A stretch of DNA of 64,000 nucleotides. Origin: Maribacter sp. Its GTDB lineage: Bacteria; Bacteroidota; Bacteroidia; Flavobacteriales; Flavobacteriaceae. The stretch spans positions 137,013 to 201,012 of the forward strand of contig JAHENB010000063.1 in the NCBI GenBank assembly GCA_024643345.1, in the 5' to 3' direction. The position numbers and the translations under genes were made by a program. This document shows, piece by piece, positions 1 through 8,912 of this stretch. Under the pieces are notes generated by a model that saw nothing but the letters and a program-made list of their open reading frames with translations, did no database searches and was not told the origin of the DNA. Position 1 is the stretch's first letter. The number at the start of each line of letters is the position of its first letter.

Positions 1-1
1 G

Positions 2-1048
2 GTGTACGCAGATGGAGGAGGGAACATCGCTTATTTCCATGGTAATTTTGTGCCCAAACGCGATGTCGCTTTTGATTTTTCCAAGCCCGTTGATGGGAGC
101 AATCCAAAGACCGACTGGCAAGGATTGCACACCGTTGACGAAAACATCCTTTTGCTGAATCCCGAAAATGGGTGGATCCAAAACTGCAACTCAACCCCTT
201 ATACCGCAGCGATGGAATTTAGCCCCAAAAAAGGAAATTACCCATATTATATGTCGGTCGACCAAGAGAATTTCCGGGGGATCCACGCCATTGAATTGCT
301 CAAGAAGAAAAGGGGTTATACCATCGACAGTTTGATCGCACTGGCCTATGATCCATTTTTGCCCGCATTCCATGCGTTGATTCCCGGTTTGGTGGAAGCC
401 TATGATGCTACGTTGCCCAAAGATCCAAAATTGAAAGATCCCATCGAGGTGCTGCGCAAATGGGATTTTAAAACGGCAAAGGAATCTGTAGCCATGACAC
501 TTGCCCATTATTATGGAACACTTTATGGGCAATTGGGCCAAAAAGATGATGATGTGGATGATATGAACTTGATGATATATTTTGGTGCCGCCTCCCCAAA
601 AGCAGAGCGATTGCATATTTTCAAAAAGGTCCTTGAACGTTTGAACGCCGATTTTGGCACCTGGAATTTGCCCTGGGGCCAGGTGAACCGATACCAAAGG
701 TTGAACGGGGATATCAGGCAGGCTTTTGATGACGATCAACCGAGTGTCCCCATCGGTTTTGCCTCTGGGCGCTGGGGCGCCTTGGCCGCTTATGGGGCAA
801 GGTACAATAACAGCACAAAAAAAATCTATGGTACTCGGGGCAATAGTTTTGTTGCAGTGGTTGAGTTCGGGGAGAAGGTACGCGCCAAAAGCATTTTGGC
901 AGGAGGGCAAAGCGGCGACCCCAAATCCCCACATTTCGATGATCAGACCCAGCGTTATGCCAATGCTGAATTTAAAGATGTGGCCTATTACAAAGAAGAG
1001 GTCTTAAAGCGGGCACAAGAGACCTATATGCCGGGAAGGCGAAAATAG
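2..1048 (+). CDS. Penicillin acylase family protein (S45), C-terminal part, cut by window start
   Basis: This is the C-terminal 348 residues of a larger protein whose beginning lies outside the window; the frame is open to the first bases, so the GTG at the edge is not a start. I place it in the penicillin/aculeacin acylase (N-terminal nucleophile hydrolase) family from the tail. Typical pieces are WNLPWGQVNRYQR, a conserved GNSFVAVVEF strand, the SILAGGQSGDPKSPHFDDQ segment and a closing stretch of Tyr/Lys-rich helix. Members are exported and self-cleave into alpha and beta chains; this piece would be the end of the beta chain. The nucleophilic Ser lies upstream and cannot be checked. The substrate (an amide, possibly an acyl-homoserine lactone or beta-lactam-like compound) is not readable. 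It converges on aguA. Confidence 0.8.
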   Translation: MYADGGGNIAYFHGNFVPKRDVAFDFSKPVDGSNPKTDWQGLHTVDENILLLNPENGWIQNCNSTPYTAAMEFSPKKGNYPYYMSVDQENFRGIHAIELLKKKRGYTIDSLIALAYDPFLPAFHALIPGLVEAYDATLPKDPKLKDPIEVLRKWDFKTAKESVAMTLAHYYGTLYGQLGQKDDDVDDMNLMIYFGAASPKAERLHIFKKVLERLNADFGTWNLPWGQVNRYQRLNGDIRQAFDDDQPSVPIGFASGRWGALAAYGARYNNSTKKIYGTRGNSFVAVVEFGEKVRAKSILAGGQSGDPKSPHFDDQTQRYANAEFKDVAYYKEEVLKRAQETYMPGRRK

Positions 1049-1094
1049 CACGCAAAAACATTATACCCTGGTCATTAATCCATTGGACCGACCA

Positions 1095-2123
1095 CTATTT
1101 GGGAATTTGTTGGCTCAGGCAATGCAGGGTGCCAAAGCCCCAGATGAAGTCGATAGCATTGATTCCGATAACTTTTCTATCAGGGAAACAATTTGCTAAA
1201 ATGTTTAAGGCATTTCGATCTTGTTCATCGTTAAAAGTGGGCACCAAAACTGTTTTGTTCAAGATCAAGAAATTGGCGTAGCTCGCCGGCAATTGCACCC
1301 CACCGAACATCAATTTTTTCGGCATGGGCAGGGTAAGGATCTTTAGGGGGCTCCCATCCTCCAAAACGGCATTTTGAAGCCGGCTAAGGTTATCTTGCAG
1401 GGGGGCATGGTTCTTGTCTTTTGGATCATCTTCAATGACCGTCACCACGGTATCGGCGGCCACAAAACGGCAGAGGTCATCGATATGGCCATGGGTATCG
1501 TCGCCCACGATGCCATTGCCCAACCAAATGGTATGGGTAATGCCCAGGAATTCCTTGAAAACGCTTTCATATTCTTTCTTGGTGAAGCCGGGATTCCTGA
1601 CCTGAATTTTGGGATGGAGCAGACATTCCTCGGAAGTGATCAGAGTACCTTTTCCATTGACTTCCAGGGCACCACCTTCAAGAACCACTTTCTTTCCCTG
1701 ATAAAGGGCTTGGGTAATCGATATGTTCAAATGTTTTGCTACCCTGCCGGGAACATGACGGTCCAATCGCCAGTTAGGGTATTTTGCCCACCCGTTGAAA
1801 TTAAAATTAATGGCCTCCCTTTGATTGCCATTTTTCACGATGATGGGCCCCGAGTCCCGCATCCAGCTTCGGTTGGTCTTTTGGAGGAGGTAAGAAACAT
1901 GTTCTACCTTTACGGAGGCGGAAACCAACATCTTGTGCACCCTTTCTTTTAATGCGGCATCGGCAACCACCAAAAACACTTTTTCCACTTCCGAGACCTT
2001 TTTGATGAACTCTACGAAGGCCCATTGAATGGCCTGATATTTGCCGGGCCAGTCGTTGCCATTTTGGGGGAAACACAGTAAAATACCCTCTTGGTTCTCC
2101 CATTCCGCAGGAAATCTTCGCGC
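1095..2123 (-). CDS. aguA: Agmatine deiminase
   Basis: Hydrolyses agmatine to N-carbamoylputrescine and ammonia in the cytoplasm, the first step of arginine-decarboxylase-derived putrescine synthesis. The protein begins FPAEWENQEGILLCFPQN, typical of the peptidyl-arginine-deiminase fold. It carries the catalytic-histidine motif DDTHGHIDD and ends with GTLHCLSQQIPK, whose Cys is the expected nucleophile eight residues from the end. The reading frame is open back to an ATG at 2171, but that start would overlap aguB by 38 bases. The ATG at 2123 (342 residues, the usual family length) lies ten bases after the aguB stop and fits the family N-terminus, so I chose it. It is the second gene of an aguB-aguA operon. 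Confidence 0.93.
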   Translation of the reverse strand, partial: ARRFPAEWENQEGILLCFPQNGNDWPGKYQAIQWAFVEFIKKVSEVEKVFLVVADAALKERVHKMLVSASVKVEHVSYLLQKTNRSWMRDSGPIIVKNGNQREAINFNFNGWAKYPNWRLDRHVPGRVAKHLNISITQALYQGKKVVLEGGALEVNGKGTLITSEECLLHPKIQVRNPGFTKKEYESVFKEFLGITHTIWLGNGIVGDDTHGHIDDLCRFVAADTVVTVIEDDPKDKNHAPLQDNLSRLQNAVLEDGSPLKILTLPMPKKLMFGGVQLPASYANFLILNKTVLVPTFNDEQDRNALNILANCFPDRKVIGINAIDFIWGFGTLHCLSQQIPK

Positions 2124-2133
2124 TGCCATAGGA

Positions 2134-3021
2134 TTATTCCAAAGCCCTTTTGGTGATTTCCTGGAAGGCATCGATCCTCCTGTCCCTAAAAAATGGCCAG
2201 TTTTGCCTTACGTTTTCCTGGTGTTCTAGATCGACTTCGGCAATCAATATTTCCTCTTTGTCGTGTGATGCCATAGCCAGGATTTCCCCTTGCGGGCCGC
2301 AGATAAATGACTTGCCCCAAAATTCTATCCCGTCGGTGCCGGGCAGGTATTTTTCGAGTCCGATGCGGTTGGCGGCGGCCACATAAATGCCATTGGCCAC
2401 GGCATGTCCCCGCATCACGTTCATCCATGCTCCATACTGGTTTTCCCCATATTTTTCCTTTTCAGAAGGATGCCAACCGATCGCCGTGGGGTAAAATAGG
2501 ATTTCGGCACCTTTCATGGCGGTAAGCCTTGCGGCTTCCGGATACCATTGGTCCCAACAGATCAGTGTTCCAAAATTTCCTTTTTTGGTTTTTACCGATT
2601 GGAAACCCAGGTCACCGGGCGTAAAATAGAATTTTTCATAAAAGTGCGGGTCATCGGGAATGTGCATCTTTCGGTATAATCCGGCCTGGGTGCCATCCGA
2701 ATCGATTATATAGGCGCTATTGTGATAGATGCCCGACATTCTTTTTTCGAAAAAAGGTACGATGATGGCGATGTTCAATTCCTTGGACAGTGCACTGAAG
2801 GCCGTAAATGAAATATCCCCTAAGGGTTCGGCCAATTTAAAATTATCGACATCCTCGCTTTGGCAGAAATAATGGCTACTATAAAGTTCTGGTAGGCAAA
2901 CGACCTCGGCGCCTTGGGCAGCAGCCTTTTTGATCCAAGTAAGGCATTTGCTTCGGTTTTCTGCAGAAGTATTGTTAAGATGTAGCTGCAATACGGCAAC
3001 CTTGTATTTTTTATTACCCAT
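2134..3021 (-). CDS. aguB: N-carbamoylputrescine amidase (nitrilase superfamily)
   Basis: Hydrolyses N-carbamoylputrescine to putrescine, CO2 and ammonia, completing the pathway begun by the AguA encoded next to it. The 295-residue protein has the complete nitrilase Glu-Lys-Cys triad: Glu45 in CLPELYSS, Lys118 in YRKMHIPDDP and Cys155 in LICWDQWYPEAARL. The CWDQWYPEAAR context is characteristic of the carbamoylputrescine amidase branch. It is first in a two-gene operon. An exact TATCTTTG promoter element lies 23 bases upstream of the ATG, implying a very short untranslated leader. Confidence 0.94.
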   Translation of the reverse strand: MGNKKYKVAVLQLHLNNTSAENRSKCLTWIKKAAAQGAEVVCLPELYSSHYFCQSEDVDNFKLAEPLGDISFTAFSALSKELNIAIIVPFFEKRMSGIYHNSAYIIDSDGTQAGLYRKMHIPDDPHFYEKFYFTPGDLGFQSVKTKKGNFGTLICWDQWYPEAARLTAMKGAEILFYPTAIGWHPSEKEKYGENQYGAWMNVMRGHAVANGIYVAAANRIGLEKYLPGTDGIEFWGKSFICGPQGEILAMASHDKEEILIAEVDLEHQENVRQNWPFFRDRRIDAFQEITKRALE

Positions 3022-3043
3022 TTGATGAACTTTGATTACGGGC

Positions 3044-3051
3044 CAAAGATA
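3044..3051 (-). promoter_or_regulatory. Promoter -7 element for aguB-aguA
   Basis: Read on the minus strand this is TATCTTTG, an exact match to the Bacteroidota -7 consensus TAnnTTTG, ending 22 bases before the aguB ATG. I see no TTG at the -33 distance, so only half of the usual promoter is visible. Confidence 0.55.
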
Positions 3052-3195
3052 TCAAATTATAGACTTCGTAGTTCTATTGGAAAGGGTAATGAAATGGATT
3101 CCTTTGCAACACCCTAATCGATCTATTTCAACAAGTAGTTTTGATACAATTGTAAGGAAAATAATGGAAATGATAGGAATTCTTGATGGACCCCA

Positions 3196-3843
3196 TCAAT
3201 CCTTGGTGATGATCAAAGTAGCCTTGGAACCGGCAGATAAGAGCCATTTGTTGGAGTAAATCAACTGCCCCTGGTCATCGTAGACATCCACTTGGGCCGT
3301 ATTCGGTGAAGAAGATCCTTCGTTCAAAGCTTCAAAATCGAGGCGGTTAAATCCTTTTTCGAGGTCTACGTTAATCCCTTTGAAGCTTCCGGTCAACAAG
3401 ACGTTGGGGTCCATGACAAGGTCATTTAAGTAAATTTTTACCCGATCCCCGTCTACATATTCATGATCTCTACAAACAATGCCGACAAAGGTGCCATTGC
3501 TTTTGATGTCGCCGAGATACATGTTTCCAAAAAAGGAGGAAGAACCTTCCTTATTTTCCCTAGGACCTACTTTGGGATCTATTTTCATCCCAGCGCCGGC
3601 TTGCACCAGTTCTTTGTCGGGAAGCATTTTTACGGGTTTGTCCCCCGTCGATTTTAAATCGATTTCCGGATTATTGTCTAACACCGAAGGGATGCGCAAT
3701 GAAGTGCCCTTGCTTTCCTTCCCCTTTTCATCCAACTTGTTGGCCGCCTCCACCTTCAGTGGTTTTTGGGTGGGAAAATCGGTTTGGGACCGACCTAAAG
3801 AAGGCAGCGCTGTTATCAGTAACAAGCTTAAAAGGATTCGCAT
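3196..3843 (-). CDS. Secreted protein of unknown function
   Basis: I do not recognise this gene. The likely start is the ATG at 3843, which opens a clean signal peptide (MRILLSLLLITALPSLGRSQ, cleavage near residue 20); the open frame extends to 3894 but the extra residues break the signal. The mature part (about 195 residues) begins with a Lys/Glu-rich low-complexity stretch. It then has a beta-rich C-terminal domain of roughly residues 110-215, with FFGNMYLGDIKSNGTFVGIV, DGDRVKIYLND and LDFEALNEG. This resembles a carbohydrate-binding or Ig-like sandwich, but no named family is evident. It probably acts in the periplasm or on the surface. It stands alone between aguB and the dipeptidase operon. 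Confidence 0.75.
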   Translation of the reverse strand: MRILLSLLLITALPSLGRSQTDFPTQKPLKVEAANKLDEKGKESKGTSLRIPSVLDNNPEIDLKSTGDKPVKMLPDKELVQAGAGMKIDPKVGPRENKEGSSSFFGNMYLGDIKSNGTFVGIVCRDHEYVDGDRVKIYLNDLVMDPNVLLTGSFKGINVDLEKGFNRLDFEALNEGSSSPNTAQVDVYDDQGQLIYSNKWLLSAGSKATLIITKD

Positions 3844-3955
3844 GATCGTAAAAGGGTCTTTAAATAGGGGTAAAAATAACAAATACCCTGCCAAGGGTGC
3901 TTAAATCGAAGTTAAAATCGATTAAACGAACCTTTCCTTTCACCTTAAAGTAGAC

Positions 3956-5020
3956 CTAAGACCAAACATTTCTGAGAAAATCGATGAAGTTCATATGAAG
4001 GATTCCTTTTATCTCTTCTTGGGTATAACCTCTTTTTGCCAGAAGTGCGGGCAACTTTTGCAGGTCGGCTATGGTGTCAATGTCGGAAGGGCATTGCTCT
4101 GTTCCAAAACCCCCGTCAAGGTCGGTACCGATTCCAACATGAAGGGCATTTCCCGCCAGTTGGCAAATATGGTCAATATTATCGACCATTTTATCCAGGG
4201 TCAGTCCCATGCCCTGAGGCGTTGATTTTCCACGTTCCCAATTCGGCACCATCATCCAAGCGTCAAGGGCCATACCGATTACCGCTTTTCTAGCGATCAA
4301 TTCCTTGATTTGTGCATCGGAAAATTGTCGGTTATGATCTACCAATGCCCTGCAATTGTTATGGCTTGCCCATATGGGACCATGATAAACCTCCATAGTT
4401 TCCCAAAAGCTCTGGTCACATAGATGTGTGGCATCAAGGATGAGGTTCAAACGTTCTATTTCCTTTAGGAGATCTTTTCCTTTTGCACCGATACCGCCGT
4501 TCGAATTGGTGCCATGGGCGTAGGTACCCGGGCCATAGTGGGCCGGACCAATGGCTCGTAGGCCAGTTTGGTGAGCCTTTTCCAGATAGCCTATATCAAT
4601 GATGCTATCAGCGCCCTCCAATGTTAATATATAGCCTATTGGATGCCCCATTGCATTTTTTTCCCAGCTATTCAGATGGGCGTCAAGCTCCGTTTTATTT
4701 TTTATTTGAACCAATTCTCCCTTGACCTCCATTGCCCTGTACCATGCCAATTGACCTTGGGTGTGCGCCCATGCCTGATGTGGGGACTTCCAACCTGGAA
4801 GCGGATTGGTCGGTTTTACAAAGCGCGCAATTTGTGTGGCCATACAAAGGCCGATATTGCCTTTTCGCATCGCTTCAAAGGAAACGGTATTATTCCCTCG
4901 ATCTGCCTTATCGGACATCCCCTTTTCGCTATTGCGGATGTCGGCGACCGACCAGCTTAGGTCACGGTTCCAGTCCATTGCATTCATGGAAAGGTCTAAA
5001 TGCGCATCGAAAATGAACAT
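3956..5020 (-). CDS. Dipeptidase, peptidase family M19 (renal dipeptidase type)
   Basis: A zinc dipeptidase of the M19 family, which cleaves dipeptides and tolerates a D-amino acid at the C-terminal position. The metal ligands are visible: HxD at residues 7-9 (FDAHLDL), the bridging Glu in LTLEGADS, His in ILDATHLCDQSFW and the ASHNNCR motif, and the Asp of GIGTDLDGGFG. Its 354 residues match the family. No signal peptide is seen, so it is probably cytoplasmic. It ends a tightly packed operon: its ATG is two bases from the stop of the D-threonine-aldolase-like gene. That context suggests it releases D-amino acids from imported dipeptides for the upstream enzyme. Confidence 0.9.
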   Translation of the reverse strand: MFIFDAHLDLSMNAMDWNRDLSWSVADIRNSEKGMSDKADRGNNTVSFEAMRKGNIGLCMATQIARFVKPTNPLPGWKSPHQAWAHTQGQLAWYRAMEVKGELVQIKNKTELDAHLNSWEKNAMGHPIGYILTLEGADSIIDIGYLEKAHQTGLRAIGPAHYGPGTYAHGTNSNGGIGAKGKDLLKEIERLNLILDATHLCDQSFWETMEVYHGPIWASHNNCRALVDHNRQFSDAQIKELIARKAVIGMALDAWMMVPNWERGKSTPQGMGLTLDKMVDNIDHICQLAGNALHVGIGTDLDGGFGTEQCPSDIDTIADLQKLPALLAKRGYTQEEIKGILHMNFIDFLRNVWS

Positions 5021-5021
5021 A

Positions 5022-6134
5022 TTATATGGTTATTTTTTGGTTTCGGGCGGCCACTTTCCAAGCTCCGGTCACCTTGCCTTCCACTACGGTGAGCAGTTCC
5101 TCATATTTTGCTACCGTCGGGCAAATGTGCATGGGAATGGCGTAAAATTCATCTCCTACCGCATACTTGTCCGCGGTTTCACAAGCCACTACCAAATGTT
5201 CTTCACTTTGGCTTATTTGACGGCTGTTTTCCAGTTCGAAGATATACACCCTTGGGAATTCCATTTCCGGAGCGATCGATTTGTGACCAAGATCAAAACA
5301 AAGCAGGCCAGGTGCTGGTTTGCTGATGATTCTGGTGATCAGTACAGCGGCGACCTCAAAACGCATATCGGCAAAAAGTGGCCCGTAGCGCGCATCCCAT
5401 AACAAAGTGGTTCCAGGCCCCAGTTCTACATCGTTGCGCTGTGCATGCACTGGAAACGTAGGGCTACCGCCAGCCAAAATGGTTTTGACCGTGATGCCTT
5501 TGGCTTCAATATGCCGTTTGAGCGTCAAAACTGGTTCAAAGGCGGCGTCACAGACTTTTTTACGTTCCGAAAAATCGGTATTTCGTATATGGCCATCGTA
5601 AATATGAAGGCCCATTGGTTCCACATGGGTGAGTGTTGCCATTAAAGTATACAACTTTTCGGCTTGTTCGTCCGGTATGATACCGGTTCGGTCCATCCCG
5701 GTATTCAGATCCATCCAGAGTGAAATCTTGGTATCATGTTCCTTGGCTTTCCCGTCGAGTTCCCGTAACGATCTGGAATTATCGACCAAAGTGGAAAATT
5801 TGGTGTTCGAGAATTTTTTCATCAAGGTAAAAAACCGATCTATATTGTGGCCTACGGGCTGCATGGCCAGTAAAACGTCTTTTGCCCCGCATTGCCCTAA
5901 GAGTTCCGCTTCGGCAATGGTGGCACACTTGAACTTTGTGATACCATAATGCATTTGCAGCATAATGATTTCCCTTGTTTTATGGGTCTTGATATGTGGA
6001 CGTAAGCGGGTAACGTCACCTGCAATGGCTACCATTCTTTGAATGTTCCTTTCAATACGGTCGGGATAGACCAAGAGCGAAGGGGAACTTATATTCTTGG
6101 GGTCCGTTAATTTGTACCATTTCCCTTTTTCCAT
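5022..6134 (-). CDS. D-threonine aldolase / D-serine dehydratase-like PLP enzyme (alanine-racemase-fold type)
   Basis: Fold-type III PLP enzyme of the D-TA/DSD group, which splits D-threonine-like beta-hydroxy amino acids or dehydrates D-serine to pyruvate and ammonia. The PLP lysine is expected in RPHIKTHK (Lys49). The C-terminal HICP motif near residue 350 supplies the His and Cys zinc ligands conserved in eukaryotic-type D-serine dehydratases and D-threonine aldolases. The ILAGGSPTFPVHAQ segment binds the phosphate. The 370 residues are full length. It sits between ridA and the M19 dipeptidase. Whether the reaction is an aldol cleavage, a dehydration or a beta-hydroxyaspartate lyase reaction cannot be decided from sequence. 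Confidence 0.88.
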   Translation of the reverse strand: MEKGKWYKLTDPKNISSPSLLVYPDRIERNIQRMVAIAGDVTRLRPHIKTHKTREIIMLQMHYGITKFKCATIAEAELLGQCGAKDVLLAMQPVGHNIDRFFTLMKKFSNTKFSTLVDNSRSLRELDGKAKEHDTKISLWMDLNTGMDRTGIIPDEQAEKLYTLMATLTHVEPMGLHIYDGHIRNTDFSERKKVCDAAFEPVLTLKRHIEAKGITVKTILAGGSPTFPVHAQRNDVELGPGTTLLWDARYGPLFADMRFEVAAVLITRIISKPAPGLLCFDLGHKSIAPEMEFPRVYIFELENSRQISQSEEHLVVACETADKYAVGDEFYAIPMHICPTVAKYEELLTVVEGKVTGAWKVAARNQKITI

Positions 6135-6145
6135 GGGCTATTTTT

Positions 6146-6607
6146 TTAATGCAGTTCGAACATCGCCTCTATTTCAACCGCCACTTGCCCGGGCAGCATC
6201 ATGCCCACGGCGCTGCGTACCCCAACGCCATGGTCCTTCCCAAAAATATCGGACATCAACTCGCTAAAGCCATTGATGACCAAGGGTTGGTTCCCAAAAT
6301 CTGGGGTACAGTTTACCATGCCCAAGGTTTTTATCAAGCGCTTGATACGGTTCAGATCGCCAAAATGTGTGGTAATGGTGGCCAACATGGTTAAGGCCAC
6401 TTGACGTGCGGCACGCTTGCCATCTTCCAGACTTAGACCATCGCCCACCCTTCCAGTGAACAGGCTGCCATCGTTCATCACCGGGCCTTGGCCCGACACA
6501 TATAAAAATTGATCCACTACAAGTATGGGTTTATACAATCCGGCGGGCGGTGGGGCGGGCGGCAACACCAGTCCCAATGATTTAATTCTTTCTGAAGGTT
6601 TTTCCAT
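6146..6607 (-). CDS. RidA/YjgF family protein (enamine/imine deaminase-like)
   Basis: A 153-residue RidA-superfamily protein; the best studied members hydrolyse reactive 2-aminoacrylate-type enamines released by PLP dehydratases. The family core is present: VSGQGPV, a D-(A/R)-x-R-A-A-R-QVALTMLATI helix, VNCTPDFGNQPLVINGFS, the conserved Arg in VGVRSAVG and the closing Glu in VEIEAMFEL. It is the longer subgroup, with a Pro-rich N-terminal extension (PPAPPPAG). It lies eleven bases upstream of the D-serine/D-threonine enzyme. This matches a role in clearing that enzyme's enamine product, though the subgroup's own activity is not established here. Confidence 0.88.
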   Translation of the reverse strand: MEKPSERIKSLGLVLPPAPPPAGLYKPILVVDQFLYVSGQGPVMNDGSLFTGRVGDGLSLEDGKRAARQVALTMLATITTHFGDLNRIKRLIKTLGMVNCTPDFGNQPLVINGFSELMSDIFGKDHGVGVRSAVGMMLPGQVAVEIEAMFELH

Positions 6608-6679
6608 GAATAAGGTTTTTATTTTAAAATAAAATGTATTGTTTCTTTAAACGGGGATTGCGTCCCAATTGGCGTTGCA

Positions 6680-7996
6680 TCAGATAAAAGTATCCAAAAC
6701 CAACACGCCAAGCAAGCCCATGACCCCCACGGTGGTCTCCATTACGGTCCAAGTCTTTAAAGTGTCCTTTACCGAAAGGTTAAAGTACTCTTTGAAGAGC
6801 CAGAAACCGCCATCATTGACATGGGAGAGCATCAAACTGCCCGAGCCTATCGCCAAGACCATTAATTCGGCACTGACCCCGGAATCACCTATCAATGGAA
6901 GTGCTATACCCGCAGCGGTTAATCCGGCCACGGTTGCCGAGCCGACACAAACCCGGATGACCGTTGCGATAAGCCAGGCCAAAACCAAGGGAGAAATAGT
7001 TGAACCTTTTAACAAATCCCCAATGTAACCACTTACACCACTATCGATCAACACTTCCTTTAATCCTCCTGCGCCACCTATGATCAAGAGCACCATGGTG
7101 ATTCCGGCCACCGATTGGGTCACCGAATCCATGACCATGGTCATCGTTTTACCTCTGGCGAGGCCTAGCGTATAAACAGCAACCAGAACCGAAATGAGCA
7201 TGGCGAGGGCAGGGTTGCCAATGATGGTGGTCAACTTTTTCAACACATGCTGTTCGGGCAGTATAAAATTAACGGCCGATGCCATGCCGATCAATATTAC
7301 CGGTAGCAGGGCGGTAAAGATACTTATGGCGGTTCCGGGCATTTCCTCCTCTGATAATACCCTAGGGTTGATAAATTCCTTGAGGGGGGTGGCCACTACA
7401 TTTTTAACGGTACGGGAATATAAAGGCCCCGCAACGATGATGGCCGGGATGGCTATGATGATGCCATAAAGCAAGGTTTTACCAATATCGGCCTTGAACA
7501 GCACCGCAATTCCCGTCGGTGCGGGATGTGGGGGCAGATAACCATGGGTCACCGATAAAGAGGCCAGCATGGGCAGGCCTACATAGAGCAAGGGCAGTCC
7601 CGTTGCGGCCGCTACGGTAAAAACAAGGGGTATCAATATCACAAAACCAACAGTGTAGAACATGGGGATACCTACGATAAAACCGGTAAGCACCACCGCC
7701 CATTGTATATTTTTTTTCCCAAAACGGTCGACCAACTTGGTCGTGATGCGTTGGGCTGCCCCGCTATCGGCGACCAGCTTTCCCAACATGGCCCCCAGGC
7801 CCAAGATCATGATCAGATCGCCCAAGGTATTTCCAATCCCTTTTTGGATAGAATCGACCACTTTAAGCAAATCCATGCCTTCGGCAACCCCGACCAAAAG
7901 GGAAACGATGATAAAGGCGATGAAGGCGTTCAATTTGAAACGGGCAATGAGGAGGAACAACAAAAGTATTCCTGCAATAACTATAAACAGTGGCAT
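6680..7996 (-). CDS. GntP-family permease (gluconate / D-serine type)
   Basis: A 438-residue inner-membrane permease with about 12 hydrophobic segments, of the gluconate:H+ symporter (GntP) family. Signature stretches include ILGLGAMLGKLVADSGAAQRI, VGIPMFYTVGFVILIPL, the glycine-rich loop GGAGGLKEVL and IGSGSLMLSHVNDGGFWLFKEYF. The family carries gluconate and related sugar acids, but also D-serine (DsdX). Because the next three genes are a RidA protein, a D-serine/D-threonine enzyme and a dipeptidase, I infer a D-amino acid or short hydroxy acid as substrate rather than gluconate. It is first in its operon; no clear promoter is visible upstream. Confidence 0.88.
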   Translation of the reverse strand: MPLFIVIAGILLLFLLIARFKLNAFIAFIIVSLLVGVAEGMDLLKVVDSIQKGIGNTLGDLIMILGLGAMLGKLVADSGAAQRITTKLVDRFGKKNIQWAVVLTGFIVGIPMFYTVGFVILIPLVFTVAAATGLPLLYVGLPMLASLSVTHGYLPPHPAPTGIAVLFKADIGKTLLYGIIIAIPAIIVAGPLYSRTVKNVVATPLKEFINPRVLSEEEMPGTAISIFTALLPVILIGMASAVNFILPEQHVLKKLTTIIGNPALAMLISVLVAVYTLGLARGKTMTMVMDSVTQSVAGITMVLLIIGGAGGLKEVLIDSGVSGYIGDLLKGSTISPLVLAWLIATVIRVCVGSATVAGLTAAGIALPLIGDSGVSAELMVLAIGSGSLMLSHVNDGGFWLFKEYFNLSVKDTLKTWTVMETTVGVMGLLGVLVLDTFI

Positions 7997-8059
7997 ATAG
8001 GAAATTTATGGCTCGAAATGGTTTGTAAGATACCATTTTAACCCGCTTTGTTCCAAGCT

Positions 8060-8083
8060 AAAAAAAAGCCCACCCAATAGGGC
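8060..8083 (-). terminator. Probable intrinsic terminator after the aquaporin gene
   Basis: On the minus strand a GCCC/GGGC stem (8080-8083 with 8068-8071) is followed directly by eight T residues (8060-8067), 11 bases past the aquaporin stop. The stem is short, so strength is uncertain, but the U-tract is good. Confidence 0.5.
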
Positions 8084-8094
8084 ACATATCAGTA

Positions 8095-8784
8095 CTAGCT
8101 TTTTGGCTCTGGAGAAATATATTTGTAAACCAAGCCCGCCAAAAGGGCGCCAATAATTGGTGCGACCCAAAAAAGCCATAGCTGATCGATTGCCCAATCG
8201 CCCACAAATAGCGCCTGACTGGTACTTCTTGCTGGATTTACCGACGTATTGGTCACCGGGATACTGATCAAATGAATCAGGGTTAGACAAAGACCAATGG
8301 CCAAGCCGGCCAAATACTTGGGCGCTTTGGAATGGGTTGCCCCCAATATCACGAAAAGGAAAATAAAGGTCATTACCACTTCGGTAATCAAGGCTGAGGT
8401 CAGTCCGTAACCTCCTGGTGAATGCTCCCCATACCCATTGGCGGCAAAACCGCCCAGTTCAAAGCCCGGTTTGCCAGTAGCGATCATATATAAGATACCC
8501 GCTCCGGCAAGCCCTCCCAGTACTTGCGCAATGATATAGGGTATCAACTCTTTGGCCTCAAAACGACCCCCCATCCAGAGCCCAATGGAAACTGCCGGAT
8601 TCAGGTGGCATCCCGAAACATGTCCAATGGCGTATGCCATGGTAACCACAGTTAAACCAAATGCTAACGCAACGCCTACAAATCCGATACCCAATTCGGG
8701 AAATGCTGCTGCGAGAACTGCACTTCCGCAACCTCCCAGCACCAGCCAAAGGGTGCCTACAAATTCTGCTATTAATTTTTTCAT
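8095..8784 (-). CDS. aqpZ: Aquaporin (MIP family, AqpZ type)
   Basis: A 229-residue water channel of the inner membrane with six hydrophobic segments and two re-entrant NPA loops, [10 protein letters not shown] and [12 protein letters not shown]. The second loop ends with the NPAR arginine of the selectivity filter. The N-terminus [23 protein letters not shown] is typical of bacterial AqpZ rather than the longer glycerol facilitators, and the Cys in GCH fits the AqpZ-type filter. It is divergent from the aminotransferase gene; the 128-base gap between them is A/T-rich without an exact -7 match. A short terminator follows it. Confidence 0.93.
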   Translation of the reverse strand: MKKLIAEFVGTLWLVLGGCGSAVLAAAFPELGIGFVGVALAFGLTVVTMAYAIGHVSGCHLNPAVSIGLWMGGRFEAKELIPYIIAQVLGGLAGAGILYMIATGKPGFELGGFAANGYGEHSPGGYGLTSALITEVVMTFIFLFVILGATHSKAPKYLAGLAIGLCLTLIHLISIPVTNTSVNPARSTSQALFVGDWAIDQLWLFWVAPIIGALLAGLVYKYISPEPKS

Positions 8785-8912
8785 ATTTTAAAGATTGGTT
8801 TTTGGTTAAAATTTAACTAAATTAAATTTAAACAAAGAAAATGAATCACTCAAAATTAATTTGATCTGAAATCGACTATCATGTAATACCCTGATTTAAA
8901 TTCCCATAACTG

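Noticed and set aside
191-934. Long minus-strand open frame opposite the acylase gene
   Set aside because: It lies wholly inside the acylase coding region on the other strand, has no recognisable domain and an unnatural Cys/His/Pro-rich composition. It is a frame shadow.
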